Part shown: positions 46,004 through 59,300 of the stretch, piece by piece | Layout of the letters: each line of letters opens with the position of its first letter | Numbering within the stretch: position 1 is the stretch's first letter | Source of the DNA: Emergomyces orientalis | Taxonomy: Eukaryota > Ascomycota > Eurotiomycetes > Onygenales > Ajellomycetaceae | Assembly (NCBI GenBank): GCA_002110485.1 | Contig: MOWL01000067.1 | Coordinates: forward strand, 3,720,001 to 3,784,000 | Length of the DNA stretch: 64,000 nt | Direction: 5' to 3' | Translations under genes and position numbers: made by a program | The notes under the pieces: model-generated | What the model was told of the DNA's origin: nothing | What the model saw: only the letters and a program-made list of their open reading frames with translations | Databases searched by the model: none

Positions 46004-46046
46004 GGAGATGGAGATTGAGATGGAGATGGAGATTGAGATGGAGATG
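46004..46046 (+). repeat. 18-nt minisatellite just after a stop codon
   Basis: About two and a half copies of an 18-nt unit, GAGATGGAGATTGAGATG. It begins directly behind the TGA stop of the coiled-coil gene, and read in frame the unit would continue the same Glu/Met-rich composition. Confidence 0.85.
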
Positions 46047-48008
46047 CTGATGATACCCGTTCTACTCGTTCTTCTTGTTATCTACCTTGTTCCAACGAGA
46101 TACCCTACCCCGAGTCCCGATAATCTATCTATATTCGATGTACGATGTGCGATGTGCGATGTGAGTATGATTCGATGTTTACAGACACCACAAACACGAC
46201 CCTTATTCGAATTTGACGCTCCCCCATTTCTCCATTCATCTAGACAAAGCAGGGTTTGGGAGAGCTACCTATTTCACTCACCCTGGGAATAACTTCCATT
46301 TCCAAGGCGGATGGGTGGAAAGCTTCTCATACTCCCAAAACTCTTCGGCAAACGCCTTCCAAACGTACTATGCGACTAGCTGAATACATTTTTCTATTGC
46401 CATATCCCGCATATACCTGAAATACTCAAAATGCCGACACCGCATTCGTCCCACACGCATCTACTCGCGAGCTCATTCCAATTTACGGCCATATTCATTA
46501 TTATTTTTTCGACCTTTTTATCTCCCATGTACAGGGCCCGATCTAAATATACAAACAGCAAACGCGACCATTTATTAGCGACTAAATTCCTTACATACAT
46601 ACAGACATACATGCATACATACAATACTTCACATACATACAAAATGGGTTGCAGAGAGCATCTACATCCCGCAAAACAGGGCACATACACGGCGTTTTTA
46701 TTTTTATTTTTAAATCGAACCTTTACCGTTTCAGCCAACGTTACCGGGCAGAAAAGTCAAACAGGATCATAACGGGAAAGGGGTAATTTATATTATGATG
46801 GCCTTTCTTTGTCGTTCTAAAAGAAGTGACGAATTCCTGTCTCCTATTTCTTTTAATTTTTCTTTTTCGTTCCTGCGGGGCATCTTTTACTTGTCTCATT
46901 CTCTGATTATTGCCCCGTTTGCTAATATAGTACATTTAATATCCGTTACTTGTTTAACCTGGCCTCTTCATCATCATCCCTCAAGACGGAAAGGCGTTTG
47001 CTGGTGATTGTCATTACTTTTGTTTCCTTCTTTCTTTTTTTTCTCACTATGGATCATTTTATGTTATTTAATACATGCATGTAAATGCAAGACTTCTTAT
47101 ATCTTATTTTATTTTCATATTTTCTACATACAATTTTCAATTCACTTGCTATTTCCTGCGGAAATATTGATTTCTTCAGCAAACTTACGCGTAAACGGTC
47201 CCTCGTTTTTTTCCCCTCCCTCCCCCTCTCACACGCACTCATACTCAATGGAGAGGGCAAAGAGAACACAAGACAAAACAGTGTCTGGAACTACATCAGG
47301 CAAAGCTAGCAGATATTAGAGGCCCTTCCGAGCTCTACAGGCCTCTTTTACTTTCCCCTTCTTATCTGCCGCTATTCCTCTCATATTCTATTTTCATTGT
47401 CCAGTGGCCTTTCTCTCCGTGTAAAGCCTAACCTTTTCCTTATATGTGATTTCATACGGCATGCCGAATATTTATAACTCGGTTAAATAAACATGCAACA
47501 AAAATGAAATAGACGGTGAAGTAAATTTGGATGAAGTTTACAGATTCCGTATTTACTCGAGGGTTGTATTTTCACATCTCGTCAATGCAATTCAGTTTTG
47601 CAATGCGGGTATCCGTTCTTTCGAACGGAGACGCATACAGTCATTTCAGAATATTACCCTGTCTATTCTGGTCCCATCATGTCAACAAGGTGCCAAATTG
47701 CCCTCCCACATACTGTGCTGTAGGGACGTCTAGTTGATCGCCTCTGTGGGTGTGTATATAAATCAATAAATCTGGATATCGAAGGGAAAACATCCCCATA
47801 TGCAACCAAAATACTCTGTCGCCCATAGCTACCATCCCCAAGCAATGTCATAACCACAACTTCATAGCAAAAGGTCTCTCTTTATTCTTCCCTCATGTTA
47901 CAGATAGTCATCCATGACAATTCTCTACAACAGAGAGCGCATATCAACTGCATTGGGTGTGAGAGCAGAACGTTCCAGTGTCGAGTTTTGGTGTCGTCTT
48001 GATAGTTA

Positions 48009-48040
<32 letters not shown>
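48009..48040 (+). repeat. (AAC)10 microsatellite
   Basis: An uninterrupted AAC trinucleotide run of about 30 nt in intergenic DNA, followed by an imperfect AAATAACAAC. Confidence 0.92.
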
Positions 48041-48041
<1 letters not shown>

Positions 48042-48976
48042 AATAACAACTGGTTTTCCCTACATTTTTTGCTTCCTTTTTTCTATCCAGCTATCACCGC
48101 CGTCAGCGGTGTTTTCATTGTCCTTTTGACCCGTCCCTGATATCAACTTGCATGGTTGAGTGAGGGGAGGGAAAGAGATAGAGAAAGAGAGATAGAGAGA
48201 AAGCTCCTTTGCTGTCCGTTACGGGATCTGATGTCTGATATCGGATACCTGCTGATGGTTTTTACGGTTGCCTTTGCTTCCATGCTCTACCCGTTCTTGA
48301 CTCTCTGGACTCGCTGATCTTGATATTTCGTTGCTATTTTGCTTGCTTGTCGGTTCGTCTGTCTGTCCATCCGTCAGTTTCTTGGGTAGAACTGGAGCAG
48401 AACATATCACGGCCAGCAAGCACTGCTTGTTCCTTGGACCTTTGCTATCTTGCTGTCCAAAGATCCGTTTCGTGCGAGTCTTGAAGCCATCGGAAGCCCC
48501 CGCTGCAAGCTCTCCCAAATAGCTCGAATTGTATTTCCCGCACTGTTCATTCGGTCTTCCACCTGTGAACTGTCTCCTCTTTCACCTCTATGACGCTCAA
48601 TTTCCAAGTAGGGCAACTAATAGACAGCTTGAAGTCTATTTGGTGAAGCATACGGGGTATCGGTGAATCAGCCCTCTCCATACCTGTTCGTTTTGTCTTC
48701 AATTATACGACTTTTTTGCGTATTTTGAATACTTTTTCTCCCGGTTCTTTTTCTCTTCATCAAAATTCGCCTCGGTATCCTCAACTCGAGTCTGCTCTGT
48801 GCGCCTGACCGTTTATTCTTCTACTTCCTCCTGAATCTGCGGACGTTGCATATTTCTCTCCCTTCCAAACCGGCATCGCTGGAATACCTCCAGTGGACCC
48901 CTGACTCTGCTGAGCTGATTGAGGCTCAGCTATCCGTAGCGCTGGGAATATCAAACCTCCAAAGCTACACCGCAAT

Positions 48977-51900
48977 ATGGAAGAGCCACAAACCTTGACT
49001 GTGGCTACTACCTGGAAATTTGATAAGGACGCCGTAAGTTTGCAGGTACTTGTTCAGGTTTTCGCATATAAACCGAACTGACACATTCATAACATATCGC
49101 AGGCCGGACATGTTAGAAAGCTCTTCAAGTGCGTATGGTTATCAACGCTGTGCTAACCTCTATCTAATTGAATATAAATACTAATTCGGATCGCGTTTTA
49201 AGGGCAACCGCTGCAGCTGGTGTTGGGTTCTGCAAATATGAGCCGGCAAACAACGTGAGTACAGCCATTTCCTGTGCGGGTTTGATAATTTAGATATATC
49301 GTGCTTGGGTAACATATTCCTCCACTTCATTCGGACAGGTCTTCGTGGTGGATAACTGTGATATTTTTGGGTCTGCTTCCGAGATGAGCAATTTGGTGGC
49401 TAAATATATTGATGATGAGAAGGATAATGACCTGATGGAGGTAAGAACATCAAACAACGGTGTGAGAGTTAGTTATATATGTATGCAATTCTTAGTAATT
49501 TCACCCTATCATGCAGATTCCAAAGGTCTCCCGTCTAGGGCCTCCAAATGTTCCTTATGAAATTACGTATGATGATGATATAGTCCCGGGGACTAGAGGG
49601 CCTTTGATCGATTTCGCTCAAGTTAGTGAGAGTACCAAGATTCCCATTACCACGAAATACTGGAAATCCGATGCTGGAACTACTGGTGGCTTCGAAAAGT
49701 TGCGCTACGCCATCGACGAAGTTTCCAGGCTGTCCGGAGCAGACATTGTCCTAGAAGAGGCGAATAGCAGACTCCGTATATCCAGTTACCTGGATAGCAG
49801 CATCGTCAATGATGCTATGAACCGGCTGTCGAATTTGCAGCCTTGCCTAGTACGTGCTCTTTGTTTGCGATTTCCTGAACGTGCTTAAGCCATGTTGCAT
49901 GTGTTATTGTTGAAAGGGTCTCGTTGTCAGGTCCCGCAGGATCTCTTTTGTTTAGCTTTTCTTTACCTTCCTCCTTTGTTTATACTCACTTTAATTTTTT
50001 ATTTCCTCCCTTCCTAGGGTGCCATCGATGCTGACCAATGGTAGTCTCTTTCAATTACGCCTCAAGTCTCACACATTTTAAATGTGTCCCTGGAGACGAA
50101 ATATTGCCTAAAGCTCTTGGCCTACTCGGAGCTAAACAGCCAAGCGGCCTGTCGCATTCTCGTCGACCCAGAACGGAAGGATATCGGTCGACTTTCCAAG
50201 ATGTTTGTCACCGTGATGGTGACAAGAAATTCAGAATATCAGGGCGATCACGTCCCTAAAAACCTCAGGAAGCCACCCCACCCAACCAAGCCCACGAAAG
50301 GACGGTCCAAACTATGGGCTGATTTCAAATTTCAGGGACTGGGGGACGCGTCAAATGCCCCTCGGTTTGGGGACAGCGTTCCTGAGGGGGAGGAACCTGC
50401 CCAGCAGAGTCAGTTAAAACTCAACAACGCGTTGGCAGCTGTTCAGCCAACAGGTACCCTTGGTAGTAAGCATCCTTACCTGACCCGGGAAAAGGTTTCT
50501 TTTGTCGACAACTGGGCTGCGGAGGTTGAAGCTGGAGCAGTCGCAGCAAGCGCTTCAGAGCCTAACAGCACGCCTCCTCCAAACCCTTCGGCTGGGCCAG
50601 CTCCGCCAAATCTACCTCCAGGAATCAAAAGACGAAAGGCAATCCTCATAAGCTCGGAGTTAGATGCCCCTGCACCCGTCGAAGCCTCTAGAGTCGAAGG
50701 CGGCAAAATTACAAACAGGGGCCCTCGGCTGCCTGCGAATTTTAATGCCTTCGCGTGCAGACAAGCAAAATATTCATCCGCTGAAAATAGTAATCAGAGG
50801 AAGAACCCAAGCCCAAAGACCGTCGAAGAGCGAGAATCAACCCAGCTTATTGAGTTAGGGGATACCTCGACGATGCCAAGGGCAACAATACCACCAATAT
50901 CCTACTTTCAATCTCCTCTAATTCCCACGAAGGCAATGAGGACCGGTTCGACAATGGAAAACAATTATCCAGAACATGCAAAACAGAATGAAAATCTCCG
51001 CAACTCAGAGACCACAAGGAAGCCACCTGAGGTAAACCGCCCTAGAATCCGTGAGCCTGAGTCTCGTGTTTTCCGCCGGACCATGGGCCAGAAGACTGGG
51101 CATAACTCCCGAACGGGAAAGGATCTCAATATTAAAGCGGAAAGTCAGGATAGCCTCACTTGGGCTCCAGGCGCACCCTTGATGGCTTCAAGCGCATCGA
51201 CTGCCTGTTTTTCTCGTCTTTCTAACAAATCCATTCAGCCAAGCGAATGGAAAAAAACCCAACTAGCAGTTGAAGATGAAAAACGTGCTGTCACCCTCAA
51301 CGATTTTCTTCAGCACATTAGTCGAGTTCTAGATGGAGCTCGATGCTTCCCAGGAACTGTTTCATTTGAAATCCAGTTAGGCCTTATACTTGCAAGTCGA
51401 TCGCTTATCGAAAAGTACAAAGAGGTAATTTTCGATACCAAGATCTGGAACCTTCTCTTTCAGCCCAAGAACAATCTCCCGACACCGAGCACAATATTTA
51501 CCAACATGGTCACAACGTCTGGCGCAGACGTTGACTATATTCTTGATTTACCCGAGAGCCAGGGACCTTTCGCATGCCGTACTTTTTCCGAGGACGTTCT
51601 GAGTCGTCATGTTTGGTACGAGTTTCATTGCACAACCAAGCACGACGAGACTTTGGTGGTCACTGTCGATGAATCTGGGACGGCGGTTGTCAACAGACCG
51701 GAATCCGTGTTGGGTGCAGTAAATATCCACTGCGCAGCGCAAACCTGGGATATGAGAGGCGTGGTGAAGGGCACCGTCGAATACATTCGAGGAGACGAAG
51801 AAATAGACCAGGCAATCCAAAATCTCATTGGCAAGCTGTACATCGAGCCCGACCTCACCAACGTCGTAATTTTCACTCGAATCCCTGAAGATGGCCAACT

Positions 51901-52618
51901 TGATATTACCAAAGTCCTCATGAAGCGTTCCACTCGCCACCGCTTCCATACGCATGAGACAAGGTCTCTAAGCGTAAGCACTACGAAGAAATCTGCGATC
52001 CATGACGGCAATCCTGCTTGTTCTAATTATCGAGGAAACGAATCTGAATCTGTTGGTGGCTCCAGTGGTCGGGAGACACTATTGGGTATCCAAGAACCAA
52101 TCCTCCAGGTCACTGAAGTGCAAAATCTTCTTTTGGCATACTCTGGCGAAGATAAATCGGTCGTTCGTGCTCGAGCAATATCAGCTGATGGAATGATAGT
52201 TGATCACAGGCTTTGGTATGAAATGTCCGTTATTAACCCAGCAATTGAAGACATTTTGCGCTCCAATAAATATCTTGAATTTGGTGAGAGCACTGTTTCT
52301 TGGTCCAGCTTCAATCCACCAGCGAGGAATGAAAAGCAACCCGCTGCCAAAACTCCGGAGACTCGCCCAGCTGAACTGAGCCATGCAAGACAATTCGATA
52401 ATCGAATGCCACCACCAAGCACTATGGCAGAGATCAGTTCAAAAGATGTGAGCGAAATGTTCCACGCTGCGAACAAGATTGTTCAAAAGATTGACGGCGT
52501 GGGATGGGCTAATTTTGGTCCTGAGGCTCAAGCAGGGCTCAAAGTAGATCACGCCGTTTCTGCGTCAATGGCAGCACGGTCAATTGCTGCGGCTGAAGTA
52601 CCGACGGAGTTTTGGTAA
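48977..52618 (+). CDS. large uncharacterised fungal protein, 1047 aa
   Basis: Six exons: 48977-49033, 49103-49128, 49203-49254, 49339-49440, 49517-49849 and 50045-52618, all phases consistent. The start MEEPQTLTVATTWKFDKDA is split by three small introns. The N-terminal ~250 aa are a mixed alpha/beta region (VFVVDNCDIFGSASEMSN, IPKVSRLGPPNVPYEITYDD). The middle (about 270-560) is Ser/Pro/Lys-rich and disordered. The C-terminal ~350 aa form a second folded block (DFLQHISRVLDGARCFPGTV, HVWYEFHCTTKHDETLVVTV, AAQTWDMRGVVKGTVEYI). I do not recognise the family; such proteins appear in filamentous fungi as hypothetical. The fifth intron has two in-frame acceptors, at 50017 and 50044; the upstream one gives a stop after 198 aa (see findings). 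The full-length form needs the downstream acceptor. Confidence 0.72.
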
Positions 52619-54119
52619 AGTAGATGCTTTGCTGTGAACGAAATGGACAGTGCGAGTGCTAGGAAGGGATTCCCTGGACGAGTTGACGATATTGTCTGGA
52701 TGGATCAAGCTTTCTGGAGATTGAGCTGCTAATTCGTTCAGGTCTCGGCACAAATGGCATTTTGATGGGAGTTGTGGAGAGCGTAGGGAAGCTATTTTGA
52801 TTTTTTATTATTTAATTAGCGAGCGATGCATGGTTATCATTGGTATTAGCGGCTTTGCGGATATGGTGGAACATTGGCGGGAAGCTGATTGAGAGAAAAT
52901 CTTGCTTCCATCCACACCTCGGAAGAGTGCACCAAGTACATCCGATAAGCACCCCTCGATCCTTTCCTGTCTTCGAAATTTTTTATGGGCTAGGCAAGGT
53001 CAAATGAGAGGCCTGTGCGAAATTCAGAGGGGAGATTATCTCCAACAGGTTTCCGTGTCCCCCATTCCGGCTAAACCTAACTTGGTAGTTTAGATAACTC
53101 GTTCTAAAATTGAAATAAGCTTTTGGAAATACGCAGTAAATTAGCGTCAAATATCCGAATCCTGTGCCATATCAGATTTGTCAAGTCTCTTGGTCAGTAT
53201 CAACTGAGAAATTTGATCAAAAATGTATTCGGTACTACGGAATTCCGAAAGAGGCTTGTATGGCATAACCTCGAGGATTTGAATACACGAAACCTAGGCA
53301 GCTTTGTTTCTAGGGAACAAGAACAAATAACTACAGGATTTTTTGCCTCCGCATTCTGCACAAAATGTCTGAGGTTGCTTTGAAATCCTAGGTGCCTACT
53401 ACACAAAATGTACAGTGCTTTTCATCCAAGGCATATCAGCCATCTTCAAGAGGATCCAGATAGCTATCAATGGATCCATGCATGATACAGTGACCGGGCA
53501 CTCCATTACGGTTTCGCCACAAGTCAAACACCAAACTTCTTGGAGAATGTCCTTCCTATCTCCAAGCTTCGGCTCGGAAATTAATTCAAAATATCTCTAA
53601 CAATAGCCCCGCTATGTCCCCGAAAACGGTCCGATGGTCATTTATTCGGCTGATATTTATTGCATTGAATGAATCCAGCCCCTTGTTGCGAAGCACTGTG
53701 CCAGTCATAGATACCCTACTTGAGCTGGTGTGGGAAGACAAGCCTCCTCCGAGAACGCAATTCTTGCAACGGAAAATAGATTTGCATTTTCCAGTATGCC
53801 TTTGGTCACCCTGCCACTCACTCATCGACAACAGCTTTACTGTTGTAGCCTGCGCATAGCCGGAGTACACGACACCTGGCTGAACCCTAGTAAAAATGCT
53901 TCACCGCGTTATATACGAGAGCAAAATCTACACGCCTAGGTAATCACCCCCTCACGTAATTATATACAAAGGAATTTTTAACTGAGGATTGATATAATCA
54001 TTTCAAACAGTACTCCACGAAATCAGCAAACACTCTTGCCCATACAATCAGCAGCCACAGCTGGGCGCCAGTAAATCTGCATCTCATTCCTCTGGGCATC
54101 CTTCATACCAAATACCACC
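52619..54119. other. intergenic
   Basis: About 1.5 kb between two plus-strand genes. Open stretches at 52902-53093, 53415-53600 and 53614-53859 are short and show no known domain or workable splicing. Nothing else stands out. Confidence 0.5.
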
Positions 54120-55721
54120 ATGCCTGACCACCTCCTTGCCAAAGGCCGCGTTACCAGCGGTAAAGCGGGCACCAGGATCCGCGGAATGGGCTGCCAGTAA
54201 GTCCTGGCCAACCGGCGCCCCTAGTTTAACAAAGAGAGCGTTCTAATACAGCTCAGCGAGAGTTACCAACTAGCCATGCATACGCTTGACCAATACAGAG
54301 GAACTGTGGTCGCCTGCCGCTATTGCCCTCCTCCCAACCTTACCCGTCTGGAAAACCTCACGGCGCTGAAGGCCGTATTCTACGATGCTGTCTCCCGTGT
54401 TGTGCTTGCTCAACCTCATCTACAAGTCGGTATCACCGGTGAAAGCTCCAAAGACCCTAGCTATGTGCGCCTCGATTGCCTTGACCTCCGCAATCATGTT
54501 TACTGGACCTCGTTTGACGACTCCGGTCCGCTCGCGCCGGTGTACCTGGAGTCAATGCAAACTCAGCTTGATTCCAGATATGATCATCTCCCAACCCAGC
54601 CAGGCTGGAGAGTGATCATATTACACAAGGTTGGGGCGGTGTCTCTGGAAGTGATGTATGTTTGGAACCACCCACATCACGATGGAATGAGCGGCAAAAT
54701 ATTTCATCAAAGCTTGCTACGAAATCTAAATGAGATGTTCATCCAGAACAAGGAACCCACACTCAATGTTCCTAAGGGCTCAGATAGCTGGACACTCAAC
54801 CTCCCCGATCCTTCTGACAAGTTGCCCCCAAACCCCGAACTTTTGTCTCCATGGCCTATGGGACTTACATTTCTACTCAAACTCGTTTGGAGGGAAGTGA
54901 AGCCGTCTTGGATTTTCCCACCCAGCAATGTGCATGCGACCTGGGCTCCAATTCAGACCTCCCCTTTCGAGACCCGGTTTCGCAACTTCATGGTCGACAA
55001 TGAAACTGTCACAAAGGTGGTAGATGCTTGCCGTAGGCATCATACCACTTTAACAGGCCTTGTCCATGCTCTCGTTCTAGTCTCCCTTACATCCGCTCTT
55101 GAGGGCATGAACGGCTTTGCAAGCAGAACTCCTTACGACCTGCGAAATATTTTGCCATCGTACAATCTTCAATACCCTTGGTTACAGCCCAAAGAGTCGA
55201 TGTGTAATTATGTGTCGGTTATAGACCATGAATTCGACGCTGAACTAGTTACGATGATCAGATCAAAGATACCGGCCCAGGCCATAGGCTCCCGCCTGTC
55301 TGCCGGGGCCATGGACATAATCTGGTCCGTTTCGGCTCGAGTTCGACAGGAGATTCAAGCTAGGCTAAACTCAGGCGAACACAACGACTTGATAGGCCTC
55401 ATGAAGCTTGTCTCGGACTGGCGAATCCAGCAGCAGAAGGAGGCACGCAAGACGAGGTACCTGTCTTGGCTCGTTACTAATCTCGGTGTCCTCGATGGGG
55501 GAATTGGTGACACCCAGGGACTAGAAGGTTGGTTGATACGCCAAGCTGAGCTGGTTCTGAGCGCAGAGGTACCTTCCGCTGCCTTATCAGTATCAATCGT
55601 GACAGTAAAAGGCGAGAAGACGTGTATCACATGTAGCTGGCAGGACTGCGTAGTTGACTCAGGCCTTGGTGAGCGTCTGATGCGCGACCTGGAACGATGG
55701 CTGAATGAAATTGAGTCCTAG
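54120..55721 (+). CDS. AATase-like acyltransferase (alcohol acetyltransferase family)
   Basis: Two exons, 54120-54196 and 54257-55721, give 513 aa. Using the second of two close acceptors (GCTCAG) restores IRGMGCHESYQLAMHTLDQY, the usual N-terminal arginine/glycine and tyrosine pattern of this family. The catalytic HxxxD motif is in WNHPHHDGMSG (His164, Asp168). The C-terminal half has the second chloramphenicol-acetyltransferase-like lobe, including LTGLVHALVLVSLTSAL and the late YLSWLVTNLGVLDG strand. Members transfer acetyl or other acyl groups from CoA to alcohols, amines or mycotoxin hydroxyls; the substrate here cannot be read from the sequence. No signal peptide. No other secondary-metabolism gene is adjacent, so it is probably a stand-alone enzyme. 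Confidence 0.8.
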
Positions 55722-56349
55722 CTATGATTCAGCAGTTCTCATCCTTAAATGTATCATAGCAACCTTTTTATGTCAGAGGCATCCATCCGCCCTGTGTCAG
55801 AGGCATCTATCCGCTCAGCCTGATGTTATTCCTTTCATCTCTCAGGGCTATATAGCTCTCTGCAACGCACACATACTAGCATAGAAGAATCAAGCCAATA
55901 TTACACTCCAACATTTTAGCCTAGACTTTTAGTATCTTGCGAATAATTATAGCGTATCGTTTTCTAGCGGGTAACTCTGTTCAAGCGTCATTTTGGGAGA
56001 CCATCAGCATGAATCAGCGTTAATGAATATGGAGAAAAACACAATTTGAAGACATATAATAATATATATTCCTTTTCAATTGTATTTTCTGATATTTTAA
56101 ATGTGGTTGTGATGTAAATTTTTTTTCTGGAATTTGTAAATGAACCAAGGGGATCTATATCAACCCTCGAAAGTGGCAGACTGAAATTAGTGCAGTTAAA
56201 TCAAACCCATAACAAAAAACGGTTAAGCTACTAGGAGCGACCACTCAAACATGTCACTGATGTCCTTCTTTTTCTCCCCTCCCCCTCCTTCTTTCCCCCG
56301 TTTCCAGCGACACAGGATAATAACCAAATCCACTCGCCCAATAGCTACA
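55722..56349. other. convergent intergenic region
   Basis: Holds the 3' ends of the acyltransferase (+) and MMS19 (-). The phrase TGTCAGAGGCATC, followed by C or T and ATCCGC, occurs twice in direct tandem at about 55772-55815. Otherwise AT-rich with no gene. Confidence 0.6.
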
Positions 56350-59300
56350 CTAATCGTCCTCATCCCCCTCTATATCCCCCACCCCCCTCAGCCATGCCGC
56401 CTTCGCATCCACCGCTGCCTTCCGCACGTCCCGTTTGGGATCGTCTAGCGCAGACTTCAGCGCACGCAACACGGCGCTTTTCAGCGGAAGCAATGGTGAA
56501 GGTTTCGCGCCAGTAGCTTTGGCTGTTGGTGAAGTTGAATCTGAAACGCCAGGGGTTTGTGCGAGGAGCAGGAGACACTGGAGTGATTGTGCGCGGATGT
56601 GTGGTGAGTTTGGCGTTGGTGTGGTGTTATTGGCGCTGAATGCGGCCGTGGTTGTTGCTGCTGTTGCAGATGTTGATGCTGCGGCATGGCTATGCAGTGC
56701 AGTTTTCAACAACCGTTTCACCAAATCATCAATGTAGCCCGCTTCGTTGATTACGCCGACCCCATTATCGCGAATTATCACAGTTAGTGTCTCCAGGGTG
56801 CCAACTTTTATGGGTTGTGAGAGTTCGTCGGTCAAGTCTAAACTTTGAAGGAGGAGAGGCAGTAATGTTGGTAGTTCTGGCATCACCAGAGATGAGGGGA
56901 TGGTGGAGAGAATGCCAGATAGGGCAGTTAGATAAGCCTGCTTTGTATGGGGTGCAGCTCGGGATGCTGCGGCTGCACCAGTGTTGAGGTCTCGCACATT
57001 TTTGGAGATTAGCGGGATCAGAGTGGAAAAGACTCGTTGCTTCGAAAGGAGGCGGATGGTGGCGCCGTTTGTCGAGGAGAGGACATCATCTGGGCTGAGG
57101 AGGAGGGCAAACCCCCGCGCAGCGGTTGTGCTTGTTTGGGCGTCAGAGGACGAGAGGAGGGCTAAGAGTGAGTTGAGTATTTCTGTTGTTGAGGGCGCAA
57201 GGCGGAGTATCAGTGCCTTGGATAGCCAAAATATTGTGCGGATTTTGGGTGGAGTAAGGGTTTCGTTTGATGTGGGTATGGATGTGTATGTGGAGGATTG
57301 GATGAGGGATGAAATGGTCGAGGAAGCAGTTGGCAGTTGTGCGGTTGGGAGGAATTTGTTGACGAGGAGGGCGAGATGGCGGGCGAATGCCAGATGGGTG
57401 GAGAAGTTTTTTTCAACAATAGCTTGTCGGACCAACTCCTGAAGAAGGGATGTCATGTCCGGATTGGTGAAGGGCAGCTTAGAATCTTTGGGGAGTCCGG
57501 CAAGCAGGTAAGTTGATAGGATCATTGTTTGCTGTCGAAGGTTTGTGGTAGTGGACGAAAATGGAACTGAAATAAAGCCACCATCTGCTGCGAAAAGGCT
57601 GTATACATTCTCGCACACTTTATCCTGTTTCTCGCGAAGGAGGGACCGGACTATAAGATTGCACAGCCGCCCAAGAACGTCAAGAACGGATGAGTCCTGC
57701 ATGACCGTGGTAGTATCATTTTCCATTGTTGCGATAGCCGTCCGTCTACATAATTTCACCAGTATCTGATCATAGTAATAGTTGATGTTGGAATCATTTT
57801 CCAGGCCTTTTCGATCCATAGCGTAAAGTATCGTCAACAAAATCGCACGGGGGTATGCAGAAGTGCTTGTATTTCCGGGCTGAAGTACAATTTCCAGCTT
57901 GCTCAAGAGGCGCCGGACCAGAATTTCAAATATGTCTTTCTCAATACTGATCTGAGCAAGGCTTTCAAGGGTGGTAAGATATACGGTATCTGCACCTTTA
58001 TCGGAATCCGGAAGTGTAGCCACGAAAGCTGGAAACGCGATATCCATGATAAGTTGCGGTTTGTGCTTCGATATTCCCGCCAGTGCGTGTATTGCCTCTT
58101 TTCTCAGCTCCGCTCTTATTGAGGTTTCTGTGAGCAGAATGTCATCGAGATACTGTACGAAAAGACCAATTTCGTTTTCCTGCAAAAAACCTCGAAGGGA
58201 AGATAGGCGAAGCAGGCCTTGCAAAGAGGTAAGGCGGAACGAGATTTCATCCTTCGCGGAGCCCATCAGGGTCTGGCTGAAAATTTCAAATAACGGCTCC
58301 TGGAATGAGCTGAGAGGATTTTCTGGGGTGGGATCTGACCCAGGCGTAGTCCATGTTCCAAATATATCGATCGCGGAATCAAATAAAGCGACAAGAGCCT
58401 CTAAGAGAGCCCTTTGTTTGGCAATTCCATCAGCATCTTGATACACCAAGAGTAATGGAGGAACGACGGCCTGGATAATCAGAGTAAAGGATGCAGAAGA
58501 AGCAGATGAAAGTGATCTCAGGATTTGCCGTGCGGGTTGAGCTTGTTTCTGTTGTGGTTCGCGCAGCTGTTCATTACATTCTTTCGTTATTGGCTTCAGA
58601 TATTGTGCGAGAGCGGAAGTTTGGGATCTCGTGGTAGGTGCAGACAGTCGCTTTGCTAGGCGTTGAAGCACTCGTAGCGACTCTTCTGCAATAATTTCTT
58701 CTTGCGCATTAAGGATCTCAAATTTCAAAGTATCCCATACGCTTATCGAGTAACGCGACACAGTGGCTGGGTCATACGAGGATATGCATGCGTAGAGCGA
58801 ATTCAAGGCATCTTTCTGCCTCGTCGTTAGCAGAGTCTAGCCAGGGTATTAGAGGTCCACGTACTTTCACATTCAGCGATGTAGAGTCTAATTTATCTAA
58901 TAGTGAAGGGAATGCGTAAGGTGCGAAAACCTGTGTTGACGAGATGCAATCTTGCAGACGATTTTTCAAATCCTGCGCGGTGATGCCGTATGGATCATTT
59001 GGCGGAGGCTTAAATGTGATAGGAAAATAATTATACACCGAATCAAAGAGGGTCTTTATATATATATTGAATTAGCAAATCCGAAATTCGACCTCTTCAG
59101 CCTCTGTTTAAGTGCATATACCTGAACATGGTTGGATATATCCCATTCCACCATAACGACCTTAAGAATGGAGAAAATGAGCATGAGATTCCTTGGATCT
59201 CTCTCTCCGCTCACAAGGTCAACGATTCCAACAAGTGATTCGTCACCCATATCTCGCAACGCTATGCACATGGTAAGAGTCTGTCTGATAATCTCGATTG

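Larger units (their letters stand above)
46002..48976. other. intergenic with simple repeats
   Basis: About 3 kb without a supported gene. Besides the GAGATGGAGATTGAGATG tandem at 46004-46046 and the AAC run at 48009-48040, it holds CGATGTG tandems (46135-46162), CATA-type repeats (46588-46640) and GAGATAGA repeats (48172-48202). The last ~700 nt before 48977 are C/T-rich and look like the leader of the next gene. Confidence 0.5.
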
